Source of the DNA: Leishmania martiniquensis
Lineage: Eukaryota > Euglenozoa > Kinetoplastea > Trypanosomatida > Trypanosomatidae
Direction: 5' to 3'
NCBI RefSeq assembly: GCF_017916325.1
Contig: NC_090168.1
Coordinates: forward strand, 7,501 to 71,500
DNA: 64,000 nt
The translations under genes and the position numbers were made by a program. Shown piece by piece: positions 1 through 8,264 of this stretch. The first letter of the stretch is position 1. Every line of letters starts with the position of its first letter. Below the pieces are notes generated by a model, which worked only from the letters and a program-made list of their open reading frames with translations, was not told the DNA's origin and ran no database searches.

Positions 1-255
1 AAAGAGGGTGCCTTAGCAAACGCATTGCGCCCACGGTGGTGCGAGGACCAGTGTACGTTTTTATTCCCCTACGACCTTCGATGCTGAGAAGGTGAGGGAA
101 CAGAAGACGAAAGTGCTCCTATTTGGAGGAGCGCTGGGTTTACCGGAGCAAAACATGATGCTTATGTGTGATGATAGCAAGAGTGGGCGCGTACCCCACC
201 CACCCTCAGTGAGCAAGGAGAGAACGTCGGGGTAAAAAATTCGCCGCAAGGACGC

Positions 256-540
256 TCATGGAGGTCTCCCACGGCGAAGAGAAGTGAAGAGCCGCGGTAG
301 AGTCATACAATCGATTGTTTTTATCGCGTGTTTGTAGGATTCATTGCTGAAGTAAATCGTTGGCTCTGCTGGAGATGGGCGGTGGCCTAGGGAGAGTGAA
401 AGGGCCGTCACAGAAGAGCAGCATGGGGCTGAAGGCACATGGCTCTTCCGGGAGAAGTCGTACCGTTTGCGAGCAGCGCCCCGCATCGTGTGCTGCGCAT
501 CTAGCACGTACTTATAATAATCATTGGCGCTGCGCACCAT
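256..540 (-). CDS. Small protein of unknown function (94 aa), possible gene
   Basis: The open frame starts at an ATG (538-540) that lies about 10 bases after an AG at 550-551, which itself ends a clear polypyrimidine tract on the minus strand (about 552-620). That arrangement is a canonical trans-splice acceptor followed by the first AUG, and is the main support. The protein begins MVRSANDYYKYVLDAQH and has a basic N-terminal third (RGAARKRYDFSRKS) that would suit a mitochondrial or nucleic-acid-binding protein; no family is recognised. The second half is serine and proline rich and less coding-like. It may be a real short gene, or only the 5' part of a decayed one. Confidence 0.35.
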   Translation of the reverse strand: MVRSANDYYKYVLDAQHTMRGAARKRYDFSRKSHVPSAPCCSSVTALSLSLGHRPSPAEPTIYFSNESYKHAIKTIDCMTLPRLFTSLRRGRPP

Positions 541-549
541 GCGATTCTT

Positions 550-620
550 CTGAGTAAGAGGTGAGGAGGCAGAGACGAGCGGGTGTAGAAACGGAAAACA
601 GGAAATAGCAGAGGGCGCAC
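550..620 (-). promoter_or_regulatory. Polypyrimidine tract and trans-splice acceptor for the 94-aa gene
   Basis: On the minus strand this is a run rich in T and C (on the plus strand: gaggtgaggaggcagag and neighbours) ending in AG at 550-551. It is the kind of signal that directs spliced-leader addition in kinetoplastids, and it also drives polyadenylation of the transcript upstream of it. Confidence 0.45.
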
Positions 621-673
621 GCACAGTCGAGGAGCAACGTCCACATATACTCAAAGAGAAGGCAGGTCGGCAG

Positions 674-1249
674 TCACGTGGAAAGGTGCGTCCGCCGTAA
701 CCTCTGGAGGAACGCGCTGAGATGTTTTGTGGGATGTAGTTGCTCTACATGCACAAAGGTCAAAAAAGGGGGAATCGTCGCGGAAAGATGTGGGTGGACA
801 GGAACCTGCTTTACCAGCTCATCAGGAACCCACAGCTGATGGCTGCTGCGGACGGGTTGTCCGGACTGAAAGCAAAGCGCCACGGAAGGGCAGGTAGGCT
901 CCCACGTAAGCTGGAGGCGACAAGCCTTTAGCGTAAAGGGATGAGCCGATTCGGGGGAAGCCTTTCGGAGTTTGCTTCGGTCGATATTGTAGCAGAGGTG
1001 CGATGGGTGGGCCAGAAAGAACGAACGGCCGCACATGGCGTGCCACACATTGACGGGTACCGTGCCGCGGCACAGAGTGAGTCTCTTCATCAGGGAAAGG
1101 TCGTACGACATCCAGAGAGGCGAGACCAGGCCGAGGGAGTAAGCAAAGTCCACCAGTTGATGTACCACATGAGCGTCTGTAAACGGGGTGAGTGTGTCGC
1201 CCAAAAGTAGCTGTGGGCGCGCGCATAACAGGTCAGAATACGAGTGCAT
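674..1249 (-). CDS. Hypothetical protein (191 aa), function unknown
   Basis: The frame opens at ATG 1247-1249, the first ATG about 40 bases after a splice-acceptor AG (1289-1290) and its pyrimidine tract. The protein starts MHSYSDLLCARPQLLLGD and is a mixed sequence rich in histidine, leucine and cysteine, with short hydrophobic stretches such as VDFAYSLGLVSPLWM but no convincing membrane helix. No family was recognised. Amino-acid use is balanced over the full length and the splice signal is well placed, so it is probably a real gene rather than a chance frame. It is followed directly by the 94-aa candidate gene. Confidence 0.5.
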   Translation of the reverse strand: MHSYSDLLCARPQLLLGDTLTPFTDAHVVHQLVDFAYSLGLVSPLWMSYDLSLMKRLTLCRGTVPVNVWHAMCGRSFFLAHPSHLCYNIDRSKLRKASPESAHPFTLKACRLQLTWEPTCPSVALCFQSGQPVRSSHQLWVPDELVKQVPVHPHLSATIPPFLTFVHVEQLHPTKHLSAFLQRLRRTHLST

Positions 1250-1288
1250 CACACACCGTCTTGGCGTTCAGGGAGAGAAGCGCACTGG

Positions 1289-1345
1289 CTACGAGGAGCA
1301 CAAGGAGGGCGAGAGGAGGAGAGAGAAGTGCGGAAGATGCGCGAT
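1289..1345 (-). promoter_or_regulatory. Polypyrimidine tract and splice acceptor for the 191-aa gene
   Basis: The minus strand carries a nearly pure C/T run over about 1300-1345 and the first AG at 1289-1290. The next ATG is 1249. The spacer to the gene above (1350-1586) shows no other feature. Confidence 0.5.
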
Positions 1346-1586
1346 CGAGGAGGACAGTGGTGAACTCCAGTGCTCACGGACAACGAAGGCACATGCACCA
1401 AGGTCGAGGCCAGCGCCACCAATGAGTGAGGAGGACACAAGCGGCATCTACAGGGACGTCGGCGACACAGGTTTGAGGATGCACGTTGGGTTTCAGCCTA
1501 CCAATCGTTAAACGCCGCGCGTAGGGACGAAGAAAGAGACAGGGGAAAATAAGCCAACATGCAACACTCTTTCAGAAACCATTCGA

Positions 1587-4055
1587 TCAAGGTGCCGTCC
1601 ACTCTAGCGACCGCGGGAACTGCTCGTGATTGACAAACGGGAGGTCCTGCAAGTCCTTTTCTGGGTGATGCTGCTGCATCTGGTGCACTGGGATGGGGTG
1701 CATGAGCCACGTCTGATCTTCCTCGAAGGGTGTCTGATCAAGCTTCCCGGGCACCTGCTGCATCGGCCACAACCTATTCACGTTGTACACCGGAGTCGGT
1801 TCGTCTGTGAGTGCCAGCTGCTTATCCAGATATTTGGCGGTGTAAGCAACCCAGTTGTCGCTAGCCAGCGTCAGCTGCGGCGTCGTGGGGAACCGCGAGG
1901 TGGAGGTGTGGTACTCGTGTGGGAACTGTGCCGCATTTGCTGGGAGGCTGGGGATATCGCTGACGCCGCCGACCACCTGCTCACCAAGGGTGCGCGCCAG
2001 CAAGGCGTCTGTGGCGGCCTTCGGTCGGAGCTGTGGGTGTACGACACGGCGCGGTGTCGTCGCGTTCGCCGGCACCTTCACAACGGAGCGCGAGGACACG
2101 TCGGTGCGTGTCACGTCCGCGTCGTTGCAAGCAAGCAGGTCCGCCTCCGTGCAGCCCAGCCTCGCGGAGATGGTCGACCAGGTGTCGCCTTCGAACACTG
2201 GCTCGAACGATGCAAACGCGGACTCGGACGACACGGCGGTGGCTGTGTGGGGCACCAACAGCTCCTTCACAGCGGGGTCGAACGCGCCATCGCCCGCGTC
2301 CGCAGCAGCGACATAGGTGAGCGCAGCGGCCCCATTTGCCTGCTGCAACTCGTCCACCGTGCAGCCAAGTAGCTCGGCTGCCATCCGCCACGATGTGATG
2401 GGCGGCTTGTTGCCTTCTTGCTGGAGAGGCAAGACCGATGGGGTTGCGCTGAAGCTGGTCAAACGCCGAGTCGCACTTCCCGGAATATTCACCGCAACCC
2501 CAGGAGTAACCTCTTCCATCGTGTCATTGGCCGCACGAAGCTCCGACTCGGAGCACCCCATCCGCTGAGCAAGAGATGCCCAGCTGTCACCTTGTCTGGC
2601 CAGCTCGACGCTCAGGTAATTCACCGGCGCGCTTTGCCAATCCAATGCAAAGGAAAAGAGACGGTGGTGCTCGTGTGACGGCTTGACCTCCACGTCATGC
2701 TCGGATGGGAATACGGCACTGTCATGCACGACATTTCGGCGGTACGTGGTGTGAAACTCGCAGCTTGTCTGTCGGTGCAACCAGTGGCGCAGACCATAGA
2801 TTCGTTGCTCGAACTCGGTGCTATGAAACGGCATCTTCACCACCACAACACGGAAGTACTTGCGAAATTCGTAGTGCGCCGTAGACATCTCCAGCTCAGT
2901 GAAGGAAGTATCCGAAGAGGATGTCCAGAACTCAGCCAGCCGGGTCCACGGCTCCATCTTCTCCACGAACGGCCACGAGACGTTCGCATCATACATGTTC
3001 GACGTGCCCGGAATGGGAACATTCGCACGGTTGATAAGTCCGATGCACTGCTCTTCCAGACGCTCGAGCTCCGTTCGCAAAAAGTGCGCCACCTCTTCGA
3101 CATCGTAGCGGTCAGCGCCGCCGAAGGGTCCCTTTAACGACGCGTTAAAGGCACCGACTAGATCACTGTCTACTAGGCCACCACTCGACAGGCTCTCAAG
3201 GGTGGAACGCACACTCTTCAGCTTCTCTTCGACTATTTGGCGTCCCACATCCTTCAGAAACATCACTACATCGTCAGCGAGTTTCATCACGTGATGGTCC
3301 CAGTACCCCTCCAGCACGATGCGATAGGTCACCTCCGACGCACGGACGCCGTTGTCGTTCGTGTTCTCGAAGACGAAGCGCTTGTTGCGCGCCTTCGCCA
3401 CCTCGTACTCGTACCAGTCCTCCGTGTTCCAGCGAAAAGGGAAGGTGGAAGGATCGGCCGGGATTTTACCGGCACACGGTAGCGGCTCCTCTAGCCGCCC
3501 GACGTCTCGCTGCACCTGAAGCGGGCTTAGGACCCTTGCGTGTTGCAGACGCTCGGCCACCGCACGATTCATGATCGTTTGACGCGTCGGGATGCTCGCG
3601 GCCGTCTCAGTCGTGTTCATCTTCGTCAAGTACGCCTCACGAAAGGGGAACCCCTTGGAGCCTTTCCCCCGGGCCGCGTGCGGCGAGTACCGACTGAATT
3701 TCCGTAGCTGCTCCACGTACTCGCGGCCCTTAGAGTCGAACTCGTTGTATGGGCGAAAACGGTAGGCGTTCGCGGGTGCGCTCGCACTCCACGGCCTAAA
3801 GTCGCCCAGATGGTGTGTCATGGAGGTGCACACATACCAGCTATCCACGTACTGATCCTCGGGCACATCGGGTCGCACGAGTGTGCCACGTATCGAAATA
3901 GGAAATTTGTCATCAATGGGGTCGATGAATTCGTTCGTCTTGGTGCTGTTCATGTTTTGCGGGGCCGCCACCGGCGCCGGCCCGTCAAATCGAGGCATTT
4001 GCGACGGCATCCGATACCGCGACCAGTAGTAGCGTGCAACCGTGCTGCGCCTCAT
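1587..4055 (-). CDS. LysM-module protein, probably mitochondrial (822 aa)
   Basis: The chosen start (ATG 4053-4055) gives MRRSTVARYYWSRYRMPSQ, a basic, hydroxyl-rich N-terminus like a mitochondrial presequence. It sits just after an AG (about 4072) ending a pyrimidine tract at 4076-4110; the open frame extends upstream but would run through that splice signal. Three LysM-like modules are visible near residues 485 (GDSWASLAQRMGCSESEL), 555 (WRMAAELLGCTVDELQQANG) and 618 (GDTWSTISARLGCTEADL), each followed by a V-x-V/I-P strand. The N-terminal half and the last 90 residues are hydrophilic, tryptophan- and tyrosine-rich and unlike LysM. LysM modules usually bind N-acetylglucosamine polymers, which has no obvious meaning in a mitochondrion, so a protein-protein or assembly role is more likely. 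A role around the mitoribosome is possible but is inference only. Confidence 0.75.
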   Translation of the reverse strand: MRRSTVARYYWSRYRMPSQMPRFDGPAPVAAPQNMNSTKTNEFIDPIDDKFPISIRGTLVRPDVPEDQYVDSWYVCTSMTHHLGDFRPWSASAPANAYRFRPYNEFDSKGREYVEQLRKFSRYSPHAARGKGSKGFPFREAYLTKMNTTETAASIPTRQTIMNRAVAERLQHARVLSPLQVQRDVGRLEEPLPCAGKIPADPSTFPFRWNTEDWYEYEVAKARNKRFVFENTNDNGVRASEVTYRIVLEGYWDHHVMKLADDVVMFLKDVGRQIVEEKLKSVRSTLESLSSGGLVDSDLVGAFNASLKGPFGGADRYDVEEVAHFLRTELERLEEQCIGLINRANVPIPGTSNMYDANVSWPFVEKMEPWTRLAEFWTSSSDTSFTELEMSTAHYEFRKYFRVVVVKMPFHSTEFEQRIYGLRHWLHRQTSCEFHTTYRRNVVHDSAVFPSEHDVEVKPSHEHHRLFSFALDWQSAPVNYLSVELARQGDSWASLAQRMGCSESELRAANDTMEEVTPGVAVNIPGSATRRLTSFSATPSVLPLQQEGNKPPITSWRMAAELLGCTVDELQQANGAAALTYVAAADAGDGAFDPAVKELLVPHTATAVSSESAFASFEPVFEGDTWSTISARLGCTEADLLACNDADVTRTDVSSRSVVKVPANATTPRRVVHPQLRPKAATDALLARTLGEQVVGGVSDIPSLPANAAQFPHEYHTSTSRFPTTPQLTLASDNWVAYTAKYLDKQLALTDEPTPVYNVNRLWPMQQVPGKLDQTPFEEDQTWLMHPIPVHQMQQHHPEKDLQDLPFVNHEQFPRSLEWTAP

Positions 4056-4611
4056 TGCCGCGCGCAGGGAGCTGGTCGGTGGGAGATGGGGAAATGGAAT
4101 GAAAGAGGAGACAGGGCACGGGGCAGCCGCGGGCGCAAGCGAGATGCGTGTGAGAGGTGCCGATGCAGGGTCGCTGCACCACCTTCTCGCGTGGATTTCT
4201 CTCCCTCTTGCTATCCTTGGTGAGGTACCGCGCACACCTGCATCAAGCCAACGCAGGAGAGAAAAAGGACGAAGGGGGCGTGGAGGCGATGGGGAGAGAA
4301 GGGAGCGATGTTACTCGTAATACAAGAGGGCGATCCATGTGATTGGCGCACACGATTCTGTCGAGATGCCTTGCAGGGTGTCGCGAACAGTGGTTCCTTC
4401 CTGTTTTAATCGCAGAGTAGCACAACGGCGTCCTCCACCAGCGGCGAGAGAGAAAGAGGAAGAGGGAGAGGGTCGCGCCCAGTGCTGTCGACACATCGAA
4501 CGCCACAGGCATGCGCACCAAGTCCACAGACGCGAGGGGTGAATTAGAGCAGACTGACGCGAGCAATTGAATATGGGGTGGCGCGCAGGTCTCCTCCGGT
4601 GCCTTTTACTT
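4056..4611. other. Intergenic spacer with splice signals
   Basis: This holds the 5' leader of the LysM gene and the 3' UTR of the 106-aa gene. Minus-strand pyrimidine tracts lie at about 4076-4110 (AG near 4072) and 4442-4472. No gene seen. Confidence 0.5.
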
Positions 4612-4932
4612 CTACGCCGCTGGAGCTGTGGCATGCAGGTTGAGCTTTTCATCCACAACCCATCCGTACTGACGAATCAGCTCTTCTTTGCATCGGCAGC
4701 TCACTGTATGAACAGGCGCTTGGAGCGCCTCTGCAGTGGATGCGCTGACAGCATCGGGCAGCACAGCAAACCAAAGAAGTCCATCGCTGACGCCACGAAT
4801 AAGGGCTACTTTTCCGTTCCGAAGGCTTTTTGTGAAGTGCACGATTTGTCCTGGGCGGAACCCGTACACGTTATAAGGACTAATGTCAAGGGCGATAGTA
4901 TCGCCGGAGATCGTCGTTGCCATTACAGACAT
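4612..4932 (-). CDS. Small protein with possible SH3-like barrel (106 aa)
   Basis: The start is the first ATG (4930-4932) after a splice-acceptor AG at 5097-5098; a second in-frame ATG follows at 4921-4923. The protein (MSVMATTISGDTIALDISPY...) is rich in short beta-strand-like segments: a VYGFRPGQIVHF segment, then GKVALIRGVSDGLLWFAVLP. This pattern (positions about 18-60) is reminiscent of KOW/SH3-like barrels that contact nucleic acid or ribosomes, but no family can be named with certainty. Even composition along the whole frame and a well-placed splice signal support a real gene. It could be a ubiquitin-pathway or ribosome-associated adaptor; this is a guess. Confidence 0.65.
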   Translation of the reverse strand: MSVMATTISGDTIALDISPYNVYGFRPGQIVHFTKSLRNGKVALIRGVSDGLLWFAVLPDAVSASTAEALQAPVHTVSCRCKEELIRQYGWVVDEKLNLHATAPAA

Positions 4933-5557
4933 GTTGCCTGTACGCCTGTTCGGACGGAGGTGTAAGCGCACGCGAGGGGCAGGCACAGATGCTCACCGGG
5001 ACACAAAAGACGCTCAAAGGAGGTCTGTGCTAATAGTGCAACAAGCCGGTGTGTACTAGAGAGACAGGAGAACTTTTCCTGCACAGCTTGCGCACCACGA
5101 CGCGCACGTAAGCGAAGCAAGTAAGCGGCCGGCGATGCATTGAGAAAAAAAAAAGATGGCAGGTACAGGAGAAAGTAAAAGAGAAAGGGAGACGCATACA
5201 GGGCGATCGTCGGGGGGAAAGAGGCCTCGACCACCGCCGGCCATCATCACCGAAGCCTGAGAGATTGCCTGCTTCCCTTGTGTATCGCCGGAAGGCACCG
5301 ATCGAGTAATGGTACGTGCAGTGTCGGGCACTTCAAGGGGACGAGGTGCGTTCATGTAGAGAAAGCGTGCATGATATTCATGTGAACCTCTCGCTGTGGG
5401 CATCTATATCTGCGTTCTTTCCGTGGAGAAAGGAGGAAGGAGGTGGGGGACTAACGCACGCTCGGCTCCACGAGGCGGCAGAAAGTTCGTTGGGTCCATG
5501 CCCAAAGGGGCACCGCACAGTCACGGAAAAAGCCTTCCCCACCGGCGACTAGCTGGT
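4933..5557. other. Intergenic spacer with splice signal
   Basis: A strong minus-strand pyrimidine tract lies at about 5146-5192 (A-rich on the plus strand) and the next AG is at 5097-5098. There is no ATG between that AG and 4932. The rest is the 3' UTR of the PrimPol gene. Confidence 0.5.
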
Positions 5558-7225
5558 TTAGACACTGTCACCGAGGTGGCGGGGTGGCGATCGATAGGAG
5601 GCGCAGTCCGGGTCGAAGCACTTTTGAACAAACGTCATTCGCTCAACATCCACCACAAGATAGACATTGTTGGACTTGTGCTCTCTTCCAACATTTTGGC
5701 AAAAGCGCGTTCCTCGGACAGGAAAACTGAGATACCGGTTGGTAAGGCAGTGCGCCGGGCCCACAGAGCAGGCGCGATCTGCAATACGCGAGTACACTCC
5801 ACTCAAGCACGACATCAGCTCCTCGAGATTCACCTTAAGTGCGGCGGTGCCAAACGTCGTCGGCGCAGCGGGCGCCACAAAGGCCCGTGGACTTTTCGGC
5901 GCCTTGACTCTCTCAACGAGTTCTATGAGAGAAAACATACTAGTGTCGGTGGCGTCGTGATGCGCAATCAAAGTGCTTGAAAAAACATCCCACGACACCG
6001 CTGGGGTTGTGGCAGAGGGTGAGAATTGTTCCACGCAGGTGCCCCCGACGTAATGACGGTAGGGCAGCAAAACACTCTGCTTCCCGAGCTTGCAACTGCC
6101 AACGCAACGCATTGTTCGGTTCTTGGAGTAGACAGCCTCGTCGATCACGCATCGCCGCGGGAGATAGGGGAGTGTGTTGCGCGGGTAATCGAGAGGGAAA
6201 TCACGGAAAACTGGGAACCACACAGGAGGCTTGTGAAAAAAAAGTGCGCTGTGCATTTTTGAATCCCACCCCGCTCGCTCGCTAAGGTGGGCCACAAAGT
6301 CGCGCACGAATACTTTCACAGAGTTGGTGGAGTCGAAGAGGCGGCCATGCAGCTTTAGAACATAATGCTGCGAGAACTTCCCTGCTACGCCAGAAAGAGG
6401 GGCAGACTCCAGCACCCACACCTCCGCAAACACACTTCGTTCCCCGTGAGCATCGCACCCAGGCGGCACCCACATCGGATACCGATCGCGCACAAAGTTT
6501 TCTAGAGCGCTCAGCAACGTGTCGCACGTGTTGCGATTGTCTGGCTTGACACAACAATCGAGCCCACACACATCAGTCGGGTTATGTGACGCGTGCCGAA
6601 GAAGCTCCTGATACCGGCTCTGCGAGCACTGAAAAACCGTGCGCCGGATGCCGCCAACGTCCTCGTCGACTCGCACGACGGAATCGGCCTCTTCAACCGA
6701 AGACGATGCCGAGTCGTCATCTAGCGCCACGACATGCTGCACTGCCATATGATTCGCTGCTCGCTCCACGTCCAGGAAAAGATGACATGGCGACCCCTCG
6801 CGAATAATCTCGTAGAGGTGCAGCTGGCGTGCCTCCACATGCGTCAAGATGGACTGTATGCCCTCGACCGTGGCGGCGAGGAACATGCGGGTCTGTTGTG
6901 AGAGTGGTGTGGCGCCGTAGAGAAGAGAAAAGTCCTCGCGCATTCGCTTCCGCTGAGTGTCGAGGACGCTGGTGGGCTGTTGGCGTCTCTGAAATAAGGT
7001 CGTCGGTGCATGGCGCGATAGAAGGTGCGACACATCGCTCGCAGACGGGAACTCGATTGAGAAGCAGAGCCAATGCTTTCCCGTCGAGGAGCCGCCACCC
7101 TCATCGTCGCCGTCGTTGATGCTCTTTATACTGTCTACAAAGTCGAAGAGCTCTTGTTGAACGGGGAAAAGACGGCACTTACGTGGGCCGAAGTGCTCTT
7201 CAAACGTCGCTTTGCACCAAAGCAT
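5558..7225 (-). CDS. PrimPol-like DNA primase-polymerase (555 aa)
   Basis: This is an archaeo-eukaryotic primase superfamily protein of the PrimPol type, which reprimes or bypasses lesions at stalled replication forks. All hallmark motifs are present: motif I LFLDVE (about residues 149-154, D152 and E154 as metal ligands), motif II SQHYVL (about 285-290, an SxH motif), motif III VIDEAVYSKNRTMR (about 361-374), and the C-terminal zinc knuckle C-x6-H...C-x4-C (FCQNVGREH ... QKCFDPDC) within the last 60 residues. Kinetoplastids carry two PrimPol-like proteins (PPL1 and PPL2); which one this is cannot be decided here. An acidic insert (about 165-195, LDDDSASSSVEEADS) separates motifs I and II. 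The start at 7225 is the first ATG after the AG at 7342-7343; the frame upstream opens only with a TTG. Confidence 0.93.
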   Translation of the reverse strand: MLWCKATFEEHFGPRKCRLFPVQQELFDFVDSIKSINDGDDEGGGSSTGKHWLCFSIEFPSASDVSHLLSRHAPTTLFQRRQQPTSVLDTQRKRMREDFSLLYGATPLSQQTRMFLAATVEGIQSILTHVEARQLHLYEIIREGSPCHLFLDVERAANHMAVQHVVALDDDSASSSVEEADSVVRVDEDVGGIRRTVFQCSQSRYQELLRHASHNPTDVCGLDCCVKPDNRNTCDTLLSALENFVRDRYPMWVPPGCDAHGERSVFAEVWVLESAPLSGVAGKFSQHYVLKLHGRLFDSTNSVKVFVRDFVAHLSERAGWDSKMHSALFFHKPPVWFPVFRDFPLDYPRNTLPYLPRRCVIDEAVYSKNRTMRCVGSCKLGKQSVLLPYRHYVGGTCVEQFSPSATTPAVSWDVFSSTLIAHHDATDTSMFSLIELVERVKAPKSPRAFVAPAAPTTFGTAALKVNLEELMSCLSGVYSRIADRACSVGPAHCLTNRYLSFPVRGTRFCQNVGREHKSNNVYLVVDVERMTFVQKCFDPDCASYRSPPRHLGDSV

Positions 7226-7341
7226 GCAACTCCAAAAACAAAGAAACTCGGCCTCGGACCATTCCTCTGCTGAGAAGCCAAAGGTGAAACGGTTTCGCAA
7301 TCAGTGAAGAGGCCGAAGAGCCGCGAAGGGCTTCAATGCCA

Positions 7342-7378
7342 CTGCAGGAGAGGAAAAAGCGTAAGACAGAGGGGAAAG
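7342..7378 (-). promoter_or_regulatory. Polypyrimidine tract and splice acceptor for PrimPol
   Basis: The minus strand reads a C/T-rich run over 7347-7378 followed by CTGCAG, with the AG at 7342-7343. No ATG occurs between it and 7225, which fixes the likely start of the PrimPol protein. Confidence 0.55.
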
Positions 7379-8264
7379 TGGGCGTGAGCAAAGGCGACAG
7401 ACATCAGCACCGGTAAACGACTGCGACACAGAGTGGTGAAAGGCTATGGGATCTTGGTTCGGGGCTTCCTGTGGCCGAGCAGGCGCGTTGTTGGACTCTT
7501 CTAGACAGCCCCGCCATCCAAGGCACATTGCGAAAGGCGGGCGCTGGCAGCGGTGGAAGCTTGTGGTGTGATTAGCGTCGTTACCGCACTCTTCACCGGC
7601 CTGCTAGCGTGGAACATATCAGTGCGTGATGGTAGGCTACAGCACCCCAAGCTGCGCAGGACAACCAAACTAACACCTGCTCCTCAGCCAACGCGGCGTC
7701 TCTACGGACGGTCGCACAGGGCTCAGCGCCTGTGGCGACAGTAGACGACGGCGATGTATCCCTAAGGATCTTGGGAGGGGAGGGTACTAGGTGGCATGGT
7801 GAGGGAGCGAGAGGCGGCAGCGCACAGAGTCACGCACCTCAGATTACTGAAAGGCGGTCACAGAGCCTCCAGCGTATCTCACGGAGCCCTCACGTTAGGC
7901 GCTGGTGGTACGGAACCGAACCGGCCGACGAAGGAGGAGACCATTTGGGGGACCACCCACATGACAGGAAGCGTCTCGCGGGGTGCGCGATGAGTCAAGC
8001 TGAGGCAGCACGTCCTGCTCGGATAGGAAAGTCGACGCTGTGCGGCACCGCACGTCTCTGCGACTGCTTCGCATCACGCGGGTGCTGAAGCACATAGGCA
8101 CACATGAAAAAAAAACTGCCACATCACCTGTCACGAGAACAGAAAAAGACATTCGAACGCTCCACTATGAACAGCCATGCTTTCATGGGTACTGCCCACA
8201 AGGAAGAAAAAGGCAGTCCAGGAGAGAACATAGTTGCGGTAGAGGGAGCTGTTTGCGCCTGTCA
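7379..8264. other. Intergenic spacer (3' UTR of the RNase III-like gene)
   Basis: About 0.9 kb with no credible frame on either strand. A short A run lies at 8107-8114. Nothing else seen. Confidence 0.4.
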
